Assembly: GCA_035550795.1 (NCBI GenBank)
Contig: DASZOL010000068.1
Span: 124,001-188,000, forward strand
Length of the DNA stretch: 64,000 bases
Origin: DASRDR01 sp035550795
GTDB lineage: Bacteria > Methylomirabilota > Methylomirabilia > Rokubacteriales > DASRDR01
Direction of reading: 5' to 3'
Made by a program: the position numbers and the translations under genes. The notes beneath the pieces are model-generated. The model did not search any database. It saw only the letters and a list, made by a program, of their open reading frames with translations, and was not told the DNA's origin. Positions 34,765 to 43,931 of the stretch are shown here, one piece after another; the first letter of the stretch is position 1; every line of letters begins with the position of its first letter.

Positions 34765-35553
34765 ATGGCCACCGGTGTGGCGGGGGAGATTCTGCTGGAA
34801 CGCGACGGGCGCGTCGCGATTCTCACGGTCAATCGGCCGGAGGCGCGGAACGCCATGACGTTCGAGATGTACGATGCGCTCCACGACCACATGGAGCACC
34901 TCGACGCTGAGCCGGACGTCCGGGCGGTCGTGCTCCGCGGCGCGGGCGACAGGTCCTTCGTCAGCGGTACCGACATCCGGCAGTTCCTGGACTTCCGCAC
35001 GCGCGAGCACGCGCTCGCCTACGAGGCGCGCATCGGCCGCGTGCTCCGGCGGATCCATGGCATGGCCAAGCCGACCATCGCGATGGTGCAGGGAGACGCG
35101 GCGGGTGGCGGCCTCTTCATGTCCCTCGCATGCGACCTCCGGCTCGCCGCGGCGCACGCGCGCTTCGGCGCCCCGGTGGCGCGGACCCTCGGGAATTGCC
35201 CCGCGCCGTCGAGCGTGTCGCTCCTGGCCGCCACCGTGGGGCCCATCCGGGCTCGGGAGCTCATGCTGACCGCCCGGCTGGTCGACGCCACCGAGGCGAA
35301 GGTCCTCGGGCTGGTCGACGAGGTGCACCCGGCCGAGGCGCTAGAGAAGCGCGTCCGCGAGCTGGCCGCGCAGATCGCCACGTTCGCCCCGCTCACGCTC
35401 GCGGCGGCCAAGGAGGCGACGCGCCGGATCCTCTCGGCGTTCACCGTGCGCGACGCGGAGGATCTCCTGCTCTCCTGCTACCTGAGCGAGGATTTCCAGG
35501 AGGGTGTCCGGGCGTTCCTGGAGAAGCGGCGCGCCGAGTGGAAGGGCCGCTGA
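34765..35553 (+). CDS. Enoyl-CoA hydratase/isomerase family protein
   Basis: A 262-residue crotonase-fold enzyme. ATG 34765 follows GGAGGAGG. Motifs include LTVNRPEARNAMTFEMYDAL, DRSFVSGTDIRQF (CoA/oxyanion region), and QGDAAGGGLFMSLACDLRLA with the second oxyanion Gly. The usual catalytic Glu pair is not obvious: the first acidic position falls in TLGNCPAPSSVSLLAATVG without a clear Glu, so it may be an isomerase, hydrolase or lyase in the family. The C terminus has the usual EDLLLSCYLSEDFQEGVRAF followed by EKR. The next flavoprotein gene overlaps its end. Confidence 0.9.
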   Translation: MATGVAGEILLERDGRVAILTVNRPEARNAMTFEMYDALHDHMEHLDAEPDVRAVVLRGAGDRSFVSGTDIRQFLDFRTREHALAYEARIGRVLRRIHGMAKPTIAMVQGDAAGGGLFMSLACDLRLAAAHARFGAPVARTLGNCPAPSSVSLLAATVGPIRARELMLTARLVDATEAKVLGLVDEVHPAEALEKRVRELAAQIATFAPLTLAAAKEATRRILSAFTVRDAEDLLLSCYLSEDFQEGVRAFLEKRRAEWKGR

Positions 35554-36749
35554 CGGCGGTCCCCCCGGGCGGCTCGGCCCGCCGGACGGCGCCGGGCCGT
35601 GGCGCGGTGGACGTCGCCGTCGTGGGAGCCGGGCCCGCGGGCGCCACGGCGGCGCTCTTCCTGGCGCAGGCGGGCGTCGACGTCGCCCTGCTCGACCGGG
35701 CGCCGCTCCCCCGGGGCAAGACCTGCGGCGGCGGTGTCGTCACGCGCGCGCTTGACGCGCTGCCGCCCGGCCTCGGGATCCCGGTCGAGCGGCGTCTCGC
35801 CCGGGTCGAGTCGCGCTTCGTGGACGCCGACGTCGCCGTGACCGTGGAGCGGGAGACCCCGCTGGTCCACATGGCGCTGCGCGCGCCGCTCGACCTCGCG
35901 CTCGCCGAGGCGGCCCGCGGGGCTGGCGCCGAGCTCCGGGCGCCGTGCGCGGTCGGGCGGGTCGGACTCGAGCGGGGCCACGTCGCGATCGAGACGAGTC
36001 GCGGCCCGCTGCGGGCCCGGTTCCTGGTGGCGGCCGACGGCGCCACCGGCCCGACCGCCCGCGCGGCCGGCTGGACCGAGCCGCTGGTCTCGGCGCCCGC
36101 GATCGAGGCCGAGGTGACGGTGCCGTCCCGCGTTTTCGACCGCTTCGCCGACCGCGCCCGGTTCGACCTCGGCGTCCCGCCCGGCGGTTACGGCTGGATC
36201 TTCCCCAAGGCCGACCATCTCTCGGTGGGCGTCGGTGTCTTCACGCGCAGGGGCGTGCGGCGCCGGCTCCGCGACGAGCTCTCCCGCTACCTCGCCGCCG
36301 TCGGCCTGGGCGAGGCGACCGCGCTGCGCATCCGGGGGGCGCCGATCCCGGTCCGCCCCCGGCGGGACGCGGCGCGCGGACGTGTGCTGCTCGCCGGCGA
36401 CGCCGCCGGCCTGGCGGACCCGCTGACCGGCGAGGGGATCTCCCTCGCCATCCTGAGTGGCCGTTTCGCGGCCGAGGCGCTGCTCACGGCCCGGCTCGAT
36501 CCCGGAGTCGCGGCCGGCGTGTACCGAGCGTCGCTCCGCCGGGACATCCTCGGCGACCTCCGCATCGCGCGAGGCCTGGCGTGGGTGCTGTACCGGCGGC
36601 CGGGCCTCGTGCGCCGACTCGTGCCGCGGCTCGGTCAGCTGGCCGGCGAGGCGCTGAGCGAGGTCGTGGCCGGGCGCCGCACCTACCGCGCCCTGGTCGG
36701 CAGCGGTCGCGCCTGGCGGCGGCTCCTCGCTGCGCTCGCCAACCCCTGA
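35538..36749 (+). CDS. FAD-dependent geranylgeranyl-reductase-like oxidoreductase
   Basis: A flavoprotein of about 400 residues in the geranylgeranyl reductase group, which saturates isoprenoid double bonds or oxidises related lipids. The FAD motif is VDVAVVGAGPAGATAALFLA, followed by PRGKTCGGGVVTRA, the PGGYGWIFPKADHLSVGVG segment and the second FAD motif VLLAGDAAGLADPLTGEGI. GTG 35538 overlaps the hydratase gene by 16 bases; GTG 35607, right at the FAD motif, is an alternative start. It could act on menaquinone or membrane-lipid side chains (inference), with the RraA-like gene downstream. Confidence 0.86.
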   Translation: MEGPLTAVPPGGSARRTAPGRGAVDVAVVGAGPAGATAALFLAQAGVDVALLDRAPLPRGKTCGGGVVTRALDALPPGLGIPVERRLARVESRFVDADVAVTVERETPLVHMALRAPLDLALAEAARGAGAELRAPCAVGRVGLERGHVAIETSRGPLRARFLVAADGATGPTARAAGWTEPLVSAPAIEAEVTVPSRVFDRFADRARFDLGVPPGGYGWIFPKADHLSVGVGVFTRRGVRRRLRDELSRYLAAVGLGEATALRIRGAPIPVRPRRDAARGRVLLAGDAAGLADPLTGEGISLAILSGRFAAEALLTARLDPGVAAGVYRASLRRDILGDLRIARGLAWVLYRRPGLVRRLVPRLGQLAGEALSEVVAGRRTYRALVGSGRAWRRLLAALANP

Positions 36750-36779
36750 GCGCCGTTCCCAGCGCACGGAGGTCACCCG

Positions 36780-37499
36780 ATGACAGAGGCTCCCGTGGTC
36801 GCCGCCGACAAGCTCGAGCATCTCGGCCGCATCCCGACGCAGACCCTGATCGACGCGCTGTGGGTCAAGCAGTGGCCCCCGGCGATGATCCACGGGGCCC
36901 GCCCGCTCTTTCCGGGCCGGAAGATGGTCGGTCGCGCGGTGACGCTCCGCTTCGTGCCGCACCGGCCGGACATCGCGGCCGACAAGCCCAAGGGCGAAGC
37001 GTCGCCGGAGTACGTGGCCTTCGAGCTGTGCGGCCCGCACGAGGTGCTGGTGTTGTCGTCGGTCGGTCCGTGGGAGTCGGTCGGCGGCGACATCAAGTTC
37101 CTCCGGCTGTTCCAGCGCCAGATCGCCGGGCTCGTCACGGACGGCTCCGTGCGGGACAGCGAGAGCCTGCGCGCGTACGGCTTCCCCGTGTACTGCCACT
37201 CGACGACGGCCAGGCAGGGGTCGGCCGTTCACTGGCCATGGGGCGTCAACGAGATCATCGCTTGCGGCGGGATCGCCGTGCGTCCGGGCGACGCGGTGGT
37301 CGGTGACGACGACGGCGTCGTGGTCGTCCCGGCGCCGCTGGTGGACGAGGTCATCACGGTCGCGGGGGAGCGCGAAGCCGTGGAGCGCGTGATCAAGAAG
37401 GAGCTCGAGCGCCGCCCGGGGTCGCCGGGGCGCTACTACCCGTTCAACGACGCCACCTGGAAGCTCTACGAGGAGTACAAGCGCCGCGGCGAGGCCTGA
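36780..37499 (+). CDS. RraA-like/HMG-CHA aldolase-family protein
   Basis: A 239-residue protein of the RraA fold (formerly annotated dimethylmenaquinone methyltransferase). ATG 36780 follows CGGAGGTC. Visible family sites are MVGRAVTLRF, the VTDGSVRDSESLRAYGFPVY block with the metal/substrate Arg-Asp pair, and GDAVVGDDDGVVVVP. Family members are either aldolases for oxaloacetate or 4-hydroxy-4-methyl-2-oxoglutarate, or inhibitors of RNase E. Presence of the Arg-Asp pair is compatible with aldolase chemistry, and the metabolic neighbourhood favours this. The C terminus is extended by about 40 residues (RRPGSPGRYYPFNDATWKLY). Confidence 0.87.
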   Translation: MTEAPVVAADKLEHLGRIPTQTLIDALWVKQWPPAMIHGARPLFPGRKMVGRAVTLRFVPHRPDIAADKPKGEASPEYVAFELCGPHEVLVLSSVGPWESVGGDIKFLRLFQRQIAGLVTDGSVRDSESLRAYGFPVYCHSTTARQGSAVHWPWGVNEIIACGGIAVRPGDAVVGDDDGVVVVPAPLVDEVITVAGEREAVERVIKKELERRPGSPGRYYPFNDATWKLYEEYKRRGEA

Positions 37500-37789
37500 A
37501 GGGGTCCGGCCCCGCCGCCAGCACCGCTACGTGGCCGTCACGGCACGCCCGCGCAGGGAGACGGCGTCGCGAGACATGCGGCGAGCGTCGAGGGGTCGGT
37601 GCACCGCGCCACCAGGTCGGCCCGGGCTGCGGCGGCTCGGGTGGACGCCGTGCTCGCGTCGCTGGCGGCCGCGCTCGCCGCCTGCGCCGATTCCCAGAGT
37701 CGCGCCGGTGGTCAATAGTCCGCCGAGTCCCATGGCCACCCTCCTTCGTCTGGTTCACTCGCGATCGCCGAGCATCGCCGACGCCCGCA

Positions 37790-38560
37790 TCAGGATCGGC
37801 CGTGCGACATCGCCGGGGGGAGGTCGGGCAGGCGCACCACGACGGCCGTGACGTTGTCGTGGGTGTCCGCGGCGAGCGCGGCGTCGATCAGCGCGCCGGC
37901 CGCGGCCTGGGCGGTGGTGGCCCGGCGCACGACCCGCGCCGCAGCGTCGAGGCCGAGGACGTCCCAGAGGCCGTCGGTTGCCGCGACCAGCGCAACGTCC
38001 TCCGCCCCCACCGGGTGCTGGCCGACCTCGGGCTCGGCGATCACGCCCACGGGCCGGAACCACCGGTCACCGAGGCTCCGGGTCATCATCAATCCCTGAT
38101 CCCCCCGGACGACGTAGGGAGGATCGAGCTGGGCCCCCATGCGAAGGACGCGCGCCCGCTCGTCGGCGGAGTCGATCCGGTGGTCGCGCGTCAGGCCCTC
38201 CGCCTCCGCCCGGCCGATCCGGACGACGCGGCTGTCTCCCACGTGGGCCGTCGTCACCCTCATCCCCGTGAGCAGGAGGGCGGCGACGGTCGAGCCGCAC
38301 TCCGCGTCCGCCGTCGCGGCCTCCAGTTCGGCGAACGCGCGGCGAAGCGCATCGGCGGGCTCGAGGCCGGCCTGCCGGGCGCGGAGCACCGCCGCATGGA
38401 GGTCGGCGGCGGCACGATCCGCGACGCGCGAGCCGCCGTGACCGTCGTATACGGCGGCGAACAGCCCATGCGGCGTCGCCTGGACCGCCCAGCGGTCTTC
38501 CATGTGGTGACGGCGCCCGGGATCGGCCGCGACGCCGACGCCGGCCGGCAGCCCGGTCAC
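37790..38560 (-). CDS. PP2C-type (PPM) Ser/Thr protein phosphatase
   Basis: A 256-residue phosphatase. Motifs in order: RRHHMEDRW, AAVYDGHGGSRVADRA, VTTAHVGDSRVVRIG, TRDHRIDSADER, GLMMTRSLGDRWF, ALVAATDGLWDVLG and the closing HDNVTAVVVRL, which together supply the Asp residues of the two-metal site. GTG 38560 overlaps the preceding stop (GTGA). It is a stand-alone catalytic domain without a sensor or membrane segment. No partner kinase is in the window. Confidence 0.93.
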   Translation of the reverse strand: MTGLPAGVGVAADPGRRHHMEDRWAVQATPHGLFAAVYDGHGGSRVADRAAADLHAAVLRARQAGLEPADALRRAFAELEAATADAECGSTVAALLLTGMRVTTAHVGDSRVVRIGRAEAEGLTRDHRIDSADERARVLRMGAQLDPPYVVRGDQGLMMTRSLGDRWFRPVGVIAEPEVGQHPVGAEDVALVAATDGLWDVLGLDAAARVVRRATTAQAAAGALIDAALAADTHDNVTAVVVRLPDLPPAMSHGRS

Positions 38561-38991
38561 GGCTTCGGGACAGAGGGGCCCAGGCTCGGGCTCCCCGCCC
38601 ACTCGGACACGTCGTCGCTGTCCTCGATGATCACGTAGAAGACGGTGGGACCGAAGGCGTTCGCGGCGTCTCCCCAGACCCGGGCGAGGAGCGCCCGGCG
38701 GCCCGACTCGCCGTCCACGAGGATCAGGACGATGTAGTCCTTCGTCCCGTCGCGGTTCAGGTCGATGATCCCCGGCGGCATCGCCTCCTCCCACCGCTCC
38801 GTCCCCGTCTGGAAGCGAAGGGCCTCGCCGTCGGGCGCCAGCGTCAAGGGGCGCTCGGTCGCCGGGACCAGCTTGGCGAGGATCTCCGGCGGGAGGAGGT
38901 CCACCTGGGCTCGAAGGGTCGTCGGCGCGGCGGCGACGATGCCGCCGGCGACCAGGAGCCGGACCAGGCGGTGCCCGGCGCTCGTGCGCAT
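38557..38991 (-). CDS. Small secreted protein with a calcium-loop-like motif, unknown function
   Basis: A 144-residue protein with a signal peptide (HRLVRLLVAGGIVAAAPTTLRA-Q). The mature part has PPGIIDLNRDGTKDYIVLIL, in which D-L-N-R-D-G-T-K-D resembles an EF-hand or FG-GAP calcium loop, followed by beta-rich sequence (LLARVWGDAANAFGPTVFYV). I do not recognise the family. Its stop overlaps the phosphatase GTG, so the two are coexpressed. The N-terminal region has no ribosome site that stands out. Confidence 0.65.
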   Translation of the reverse strand: MRTSAGHRLVRLLVAGGIVAAAPTTLRAQVDLLPPEILAKLVPATERPLTLAPDGEALRFQTGTERWEEAMPPGIIDLNRDGTKDYIVLILVDGESGRRALLARVWGDAANAFGPTVFYVIIEDSDDVSEWAGSPSLGPSVPKP

Positions 38992-39000
38992 GCGTGCCGT

Positions 39001-39837
39001 CTACGGACTCGCGGTCGCCCGGATCTCCTCCAGGACCGGCAGGAGGTACGTGCGAAAGCGCTCCGGGTGCTCGCTCATCGGGAAGTGCCCCAGCCCCTGC
39101 ATGATAGTGAGCCGGGCACCCGGGATCCGGGCTGCGGTCGCCCGCGTGTCGTCGGGCGTGCAGGAGAAGTCGTACTCGCCCGTCAGGAGGTAGAGGGGGC
39201 ACCGGGCCGTGTCTATCCGGTCGACGCGGTCGCGCAGGTCGCCCTCGACCCGGTAGAAGTGGAGGTCGCCGCGGAAGACGCCGGGCCCCCCCTGAGCGTA
39301 CATCCAGAGCGTCTCCCAGCGCGTCTCCTCGGGAGCCTGGGGGGCGATGAGCCCCGACATCAGCGCGCTGCACAGCTCCCCCCCGTGGACGTCGTGGCGG
39401 TGGAGCCACGACGTGTCGTCGTACCACGGCGTCTGGTAGGCGGCGGCCTCGAGTCCGATGAGGGCGCGGAAGCGCTGCGGCGCGCGAAGGGCCAGCTCCA
39501 GCACGATCTTGCCGCCGATCGAGCAGCCGAGGGCGACCGGCCGGTCGAGCCCGAGCGCGTCCGAGAAGGCGAGGATCAGCTCGACGTAGGCCGCCGTGGT
39601 GAGCCGGTACTCCTCGTCCTGCCAGCCTGCCGGGGGCAGGGACTTCCCGTGCCTCGGCATGTCGAACGCGAGCACTCGCCAGTGCCGCGTGATGGCCTCG
39701 TCCGTCATGAGATGCCGGAACTGCCGGCCGTCCGCGCCCGCGGTGTGGAGGCAGACCAGCGGCGGGCCCTGTCCCGCCTCCTCGAAGTACACGCGGTGCG
39801 GCCGGCCGCCGAGGGGCAGGTGGAGGTAGCGTCCCAT
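39001..39837 (-). CDS. Alpha/beta hydrolase
   Basis: A 278-residue hydrolase. It starts MGRYLHLPLGGRPHRVYFEE and contains the oxyanion region LVCLHTAGADG, DMPRHGKSLPP, the nucleophile elbow LGCSIGGKIVLEL, an acid region YLLTGEYDFSCTPDDT, and a His in GLGHFPMSEHPERF. All triad positions are present, so it should be a functional esterase, lipase or C-C bond hydrolase. A GTG at 39852 would give a form five residues longer. It is in the same direction as the SCP2-like gene upstream. Confidence 0.88.
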   Translation of the reverse strand: MGRYLHLPLGGRPHRVYFEEAGQGPPLVCLHTAGADGRQFRHLMTDEAITRHWRVLAFDMPRHGKSLPPAGWQDEEYRLTTAAYVELILAFSDALGLDRPVALGCSIGGKIVLELALRAPQRFRALIGLEAAAYQTPWYDDTSWLHRHDVHGGELCSALMSGLIAPQAPEETRWETLWMYAQGGPGVFRGDLHFYRVEGDLRDRVDRIDTARCPLYLLTGEYDFSCTPDDTRATAARIPGARLTIMQGLGHFPMSEHPERFRTYLLPVLEEIRATASP

Positions 39838-39857
39838 GATCGGCTCGAGCACGGGGA

Positions 39858-40250
39858 TCAACCGGATGCCGGCGCGCGGCGGGGCGCGGCGAGAACGTCC
39901 TTCAGATACCGCAGGTGCGCCATCAGCGGCCAGAGGTCGCCCTCCACCCGGGCGACCCCGAGCTTCTTCATCGCGAAGAGGTCGTGATAGCCCGGCTCGG
40001 GAAGCGGCGTCCAGAAGCGCGCCCACGCGTCGCCGGGCGCCCGCACCGCGAAGGTCCACGAGCGCAGGAGGAACGGACCCCGCTCGACCGGGGCCAGGCG
40101 TCCCCCGGCCACGTGGACCAGGTACTCCGTGTCGCCGACCGCGAGGAGGAACGTGGTGGTGAGCCCCTGGCCCCGCCGCACCAGTCCCGCATCGGCGTTC
40201 ACGAGTTCCGGAAGACGCGCGACAATCGCCTCGGGCTGCGGGGGGGACAC
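39858..40250 (-). CDS. SCP2 sterol-transfer-like small protein
   Basis: A 130-residue cytoplasmic protein. The pattern is that of an SCP2-like lipid-binding domain: ELVNADAGLVRRGQGLTTTF followed by LLAVGDTEYLVHVAGGRLAP, and W-T-F-A-V-R-A-P-G-D-A-W-A-R-F. GTG 40250 is chosen because the sequence to the left lacks any conserved feature, although an ATG-rich frame extends to 40418. The end LWPLMAHLRYLKDVLAAPR is a helix typical of the group. It may bind the hydrophobic substrate of the adjacent hydrolase (inference). Confidence 0.65.
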   Translation of the reverse strand: MSPPQPEAIVARLPELVNADAGLVRRGQGLTTTFLLAVGDTEYLVHVAGGRLAPVERGPFLLRSWTFAVRAPGDAWARFWTPLPEPGYHDLFAMKKLGVARVEGDLWPLMAHLRYLKDVLAAPRRAPASG

Positions 40251-40455
40251 GGCGGCATCATAGCCCAAGGCGACTTCCCTGAGCAGCGGGCAGCAAGCGC
40301 CCCGCCCGCCGGCGTCCGCGGCCGGATCAGCCTCCGCCGCCGCCGGGCTCGCGCCACCGGAGGGGCCCGGGCGCTTGACAGGTCCTCGGCCCCGGTCGAC
40401 ACTCGGAGCATCCGTCAATCACCCGGGGTGCCTCGTGATCCGAGGAGGAGACGTG

Positions 40456-41814
40456 ATGCGAAATCGACGCTTCAGCCGACGGCAGTTCATGGCCGGCATG
40501 ATCGGGACGGGGACGGCGGCCGCCCTGGGTCCTCGCGTGGTCTCAGCCGCTCCCATGGTCAAGAAGGGGACCAGCCTCCGACTCTGGATCCTGAAGACCT
40601 ACGTCGAGCCCACCAACAAGGCCATCGAGGCGAGCGCCCAGCGCTGGGCCCAGAAGCACGGGGCCTCCGTGACCGTCGAGTACTTCACGTTCGAGGACAT
40701 GCAGACGAAGTACGTGGCGGCCATCGAGAACAAGTCGACGCCGGACGTGGGGCAGCTCGAGACGGGCGCGCCGGCGCGCTTCGCGGGCATGGGCCAGCTC
40801 GTCGACCTCACGGCGTTCGCCAAGGAGATCGAGGGCCAGGTCGGCAAGCCGCCGGCGAACGTGGCGCCGGTCACCGTGATCGACGGCAAGACCTACGCCC
40901 TGCCGTGGTACGTCATGGCGGCGTTCTGGTACGTGTGGCGCGACGAGTTCGAGAAGAAGAAGGTCAAGCTGCCCTCGACCTTCGAGGAGGCGAGGCAGGC
41001 CGCCCATGCGCTGAACCGTCCCGGCGACAACTTCTACGGGATGGGTCACAGCTGGAACCGGACGTCGGACGGCTACGGGGTCATGCAGAGCCTCATGTAC
41101 TCCTACGGGGTCGGCTGGGCGGGCAAGGACGGCAAGTACAAGTCGATCAAGACGCCGGCCATGCAGCAGGCGATGAAGTGGGCGACCGACATCTACAAGG
41201 AAGGCATCCAGCCGGCGGACACGCTCACCTGGACCGGATCCCAGAACAACGAGGCCTACATCGCCCGGAAGATCGCGCAGACCTCGAACGGGCCGAGCAT
41301 CACCTTCGCGCTCGAGAACGCGGTGGCCAAGGCGACGGACGCCAAGGAGAAGAAGCAGCGGGAGGAGCTCCTCGCCAACTCCCTGGCGCTCCCGCACCTC
41401 GCGGGGCCGGATGGTCGGCGTATGTGGGCGATCGCGATGAGCATGGGGATCTTCAAGAGCACCAAGGATCCCGAGGCGGCGATGAGCCTGATCGCCCACA
41501 TGCTTTCACCCGAGGAGACGCTGTCGGTCATGAAGGATTCGTACGGGCAGTTCGCGCCCGTCATGGACCGCTCCCGGGACGCGGCGAAGGACTACTTCAA
41601 CAAGAACGAGAACTATCGGACCTTCGGGAAGGCCTCCGAGTGGTTCGCGGGGACCGGCTGGCCCGGCCCCGTGACCGCGGCCGCGGCCGAGGTGCAGGCG
41701 TCGAACGTCCTGACCGACGCGCCGGCCAAGGTCATCGTGGACAAGTGGTCGGTGGATCAGGCCATCGACTGGGCGGACAAGAAGATCAAGGACATCTACA
41801 GCACGCTGGGTTGA
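40456..41814 (+). CDS. Tat-exported sugar-type ABC substrate-binding protein
   Basis: A 452-residue family-1 binding protein. ATG 40456 lies after GAGGAGGAG. The signal is a twin-arginine type (RRFSRRQFMAGMIGTGTAAA). The mature body has the usual VEYFTFEDMQTKYVAAIENK, the PDVGQLETGAPARF hinge region, YALPWYVMAAFWYVWRDEF, and the C-terminal lobe KWATDIYKEGIQPADTLTW. Export after folding (Tat) is uncommon for sugar SBPs. Two permeases follow but no ATPase gene, so the ATPase must be shared with another locus. Confidence 0.9.
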   Translation: MRNRRFSRRQFMAGMIGTGTAAALGPRVVSAAPMVKKGTSLRLWILKTYVEPTNKAIEASAQRWAQKHGASVTVEYFTFEDMQTKYVAAIENKSTPDVGQLETGAPARFAGMGQLVDLTAFAKEIEGQVGKPPANVAPVTVIDGKTYALPWYVMAAFWYVWRDEFEKKKVKLPSTFEEARQAAHALNRPGDNFYGMGHSWNRTSDGYGVMQSLMYSYGVGWAGKDGKYKSIKTPAMQQAMKWATDIYKEGIQPADTLTWTGSQNNEAYIARKIAQTSNGPSITFALENAVAKATDAKEKKQREELLANSLALPHLAGPDGRRMWAIAMSMGIFKSTKDPEAAMSLIAHMLSPEETLSVMKDSYGQFAPVMDRSRDAAKDYFNKNENYRTFGKASEWFAGTGWPGPVTAAAAEVQASNVLTDAPAKVIVDKWSVDQAIDWADKKIKDIYSTLG

Positions 41815-41907
41815 TCGGGGAGGCCCGCTCCCACGCGAGACGCCGCCGGCCCGCGCGGCGCCGGACCCCGGGGAGCCGGGGGGGGACTCCGGTGTCGCGC
41901 GCGCTCG

Positions 41908-42942
41908 GTGGCTCCGGCCGACGGCGCCGACGGGTTGCATGAGCCGCCGGCGTATCCAGGAGCGGGAGACACCCCCGCGCTGATCGTGCCGCCTAGGACG
42001 CGACCGGACCCCGCGGCCGCCCTCGGCGTCCCCGCCGTGCGGCGGGCGCGCGTGCGTCGTCACCGCGCCCGGCGCGGCGATGCCGTCACCGCGTTCCTGT
42101 TCCTGCTCCCCCTGTTCGTGCTGGTCGTGGGCCTGATCGCCTACCCGTTCTACCGTGCCATCTGGCTGTCCTTCACCGACAAGCTCGTCGGGTATCCCGA
42201 GCGCTTCGTCGGCTTCCGGAACTACGCGTACCTCCTCCAGGACGACGGCTTCCACGCGGTCGTCCGGAACAGCCTGGTGTTCACCGTCGGATCCGTGGCG
42301 CTCAAGGTGCTCACCGGTCTCGGCATGGCGCTCGTGCTGAACAGCGTGATCCGGGGCCGGAACTTCTTCCGGGGCCTGTTCCTGCTGCCGTGGATCACCT
42401 CCACCGTCATCATCGCGCTGACGTGGCGGTGGATGTTTGACTCCTTCCCCGGTCGGGGCTTCTTCAACAGCGTGCTTCTCGACCTCGGCCTCGTGCGCAG
42501 CCCCGTGGCCTTCATGGCGAGTCCCGAGGGGGCGATGCTCGCGGTGATCGTCGCCAACTGGTGGCGAGGCTTCCCGTTCTTCGGTGTCTCGTTCCTGGCG
42601 GGGATGCAGGCCACCCCGGGGGAGCTGTACGAGGCGGCATCGGTCGACGGCGCCGGGGCGGGACGCCGCTTCTGGCACATCACGCTGCCGAGCCTCCGGC
42701 ACGTCACGATCGTCACGACCCTCCTGAGCTTCATCCTCACGATCAACGACTTCAACATCGTCTACGTGATGACTCGCGGGGGACCGGGGACCGCGACCCA
42801 GGTGTTCGCCACCTACTCTTACGACGTGGCGTTCAACCAGCTCCGGTGGGGCCGCGGGGTTACGGTCGCGATCTTCCTGGTGCCCCTCCTGGTCGTGGGC
42901 ATCGTCCTGATCAGCCGGTATCTTCTGCGCGAGAAGGACTGA
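41908..42942 (+). CDS. MalF/UgpA-type ABC sugar permease
   Basis: An inner-membrane permease of about 300-344 residues. The start is uncertain: the frame is open from GTG 41908, but conserved sequence starts near DAVTAFLFLLPLFVLVVGLI, and GTG at 41986 or later are possible. Helices follow with WLSFTDKLVGYPERFVGFRN and NYAYLL, and the cytoplasmic coupling loop is ELYEAASVDGAGAGRRFWHI, the EAA loop. It pairs with the next permease, which starts five bases downstream. Confidence 0.88.
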   Translation: MAPADGADGLHEPPAYPGAGDTPALIVPPRTRPDPAAALGVPAVRRARVRRHRARRGDAVTAFLFLLPLFVLVVGLIAYPFYRAIWLSFTDKLVGYPERFVGFRNYAYLLQDDGFHAVVRNSLVFTVGSVALKVLTGLGMALVLNSVIRGRNFFRGLFLLPWITSTVIIALTWRWMFDSFPGRGFFNSVLLDLGLVRSPVAFMASPEGAMLAVIVANWWRGFPFFGVSFLAGMQATPGELYEAASVDGAGAGRRFWHITLPSLRHVTIVTTLLSFILTINDFNIVYVMTRGGPGTATQVFATYSYDVAFNQLRWGRGVTVAIFLVPLLVVGIVLISRYLLREKD

Positions 42943-42946
42943 CGTC

Positions 42947-43810
42947 ATGTCGAGCGGTCAAGCTAGGGCCGCCACGCCGCGCTCGGGGACCCGTGCGTCC
43001 CGCGCCCTCACCCTCGGGGGGTTGCTCCTGTTTCTCCTCGTCGTGCTGGTGCCCTTCTGGTGGATCGCCAACATGTCCTTTAAGACCTACGAGCAGATCC
43101 AGTTCGCCACCAGCATCTACGTCCCCCGCCCGTTCACGTGGGAGAACTACACGGGGCTCTGGACGAACACCCGCTTTCCCCTCTGGCTTCGCAACAGCCT
43201 GGTCACGGCGTTCGTCGTGACGGTTACCACGACCATCATCGCCAGCCTGGGCGGGTACGCGATCGCCCGGATCCGCTTCCCGGGGCGCGAGTCGGTGGCG
43301 AGCCTCATCCTGATCCTGTACCTGGTCCCGCCTGCGCTGCTTTTCATTCCGCTCTACCGGGTGCTCGCCGAGCTCGGCGCCACCAACAGCCTGACCGCGC
43401 TCTTCCTCGCCTACCCGACGTTCACCGTGCCGTTCTGTACGTGGCTCCTGATCGGCTTCTTCAAGGCCCTGCCGCGCGAGCTGGAGGAATCCGCCCTCAT
43501 CGACGGCGCCGGGCGGACGACCGCGTTCGTTCGCGTGCTCCTGCCGCTGGCGGCGCCGGGGATCGTGGCCTCGGCGGTCTTCGCCTTCACGCTCTCCTGG
43601 AACGAGTTCCTCTACGCGCTGGTCTTCATCCAGGACGAGCGCGCGATCACCGTGCCGGTGGGCTTGAACCTCCTGATCTACGGTGACGTGTTCCACTGGG
43701 GCGAGCTGATGGCGGCGTCGGTGATCACGAGCCTCCCCGTGGTTGGCCTCTACATGTTCATCCACCGCTGGATGGTCGAGGGCCTCGCGGCCGGCTCCGT
43801 CAAGGGCTGA
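42947..43810 (+). CDS. MalG-type ABC sugar permease
   Basis: A 287-residue permease. Conserved parts are LVPFWWIANMSFKTYEQIQF, FTWENYTGLWTNTRFPLWLR, the EAA loop ELEESALIDGAGRTTAFVRV and LPLAAPGIVASAVFAFTLSW followed by NEF. Six membrane segments are apparent. It ends the three-gene SBP-permease-permease set; the next gene (guaB-like) is separated by 121 bases and is not part of it. Confidence 0.93.
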   Translation: MSSGQARAATPRSGTRASRALTLGGLLLFLLVVLVPFWWIANMSFKTYEQIQFATSIYVPRPFTWENYTGLWTNTRFPLWLRNSLVTAFVVTVTTTIIASLGGYAIARIRFPGRESVASLILILYLVPPALLFIPLYRVLAELGATNSLTALFLAYPTFTVPFCTWLLIGFFKALPRELEESALIDGAGRTTAFVRVLLPLAAPGIVASAVFAFTLSWNEFLYALVFIQDERAITVPVGLNLLIYGDVFHWGELMAASVITSLPVVGLYMFIHRWMVEGLAAGSVKG

Positions 43811-43931
43811 CGCGGGCCAGGCGAGCGCCTGGCGGCATGGTACGCTTGAGCCGCCCCTCCCCGAGCCGCCGGGGGTCGTGCGTCGCGTGCCCCTCGCGGA
43901 ACCCACGATCGCATTCCGGACGGAGGCAGAC

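Noticed and set aside
37527..37739. A short minus-strand frame starting MAMGLGGLLTTGATLG
   Set aside because: There is no family similarity or ribosome site that I can defend; the 290-base gap after the RraA-like gene is left unannotated.
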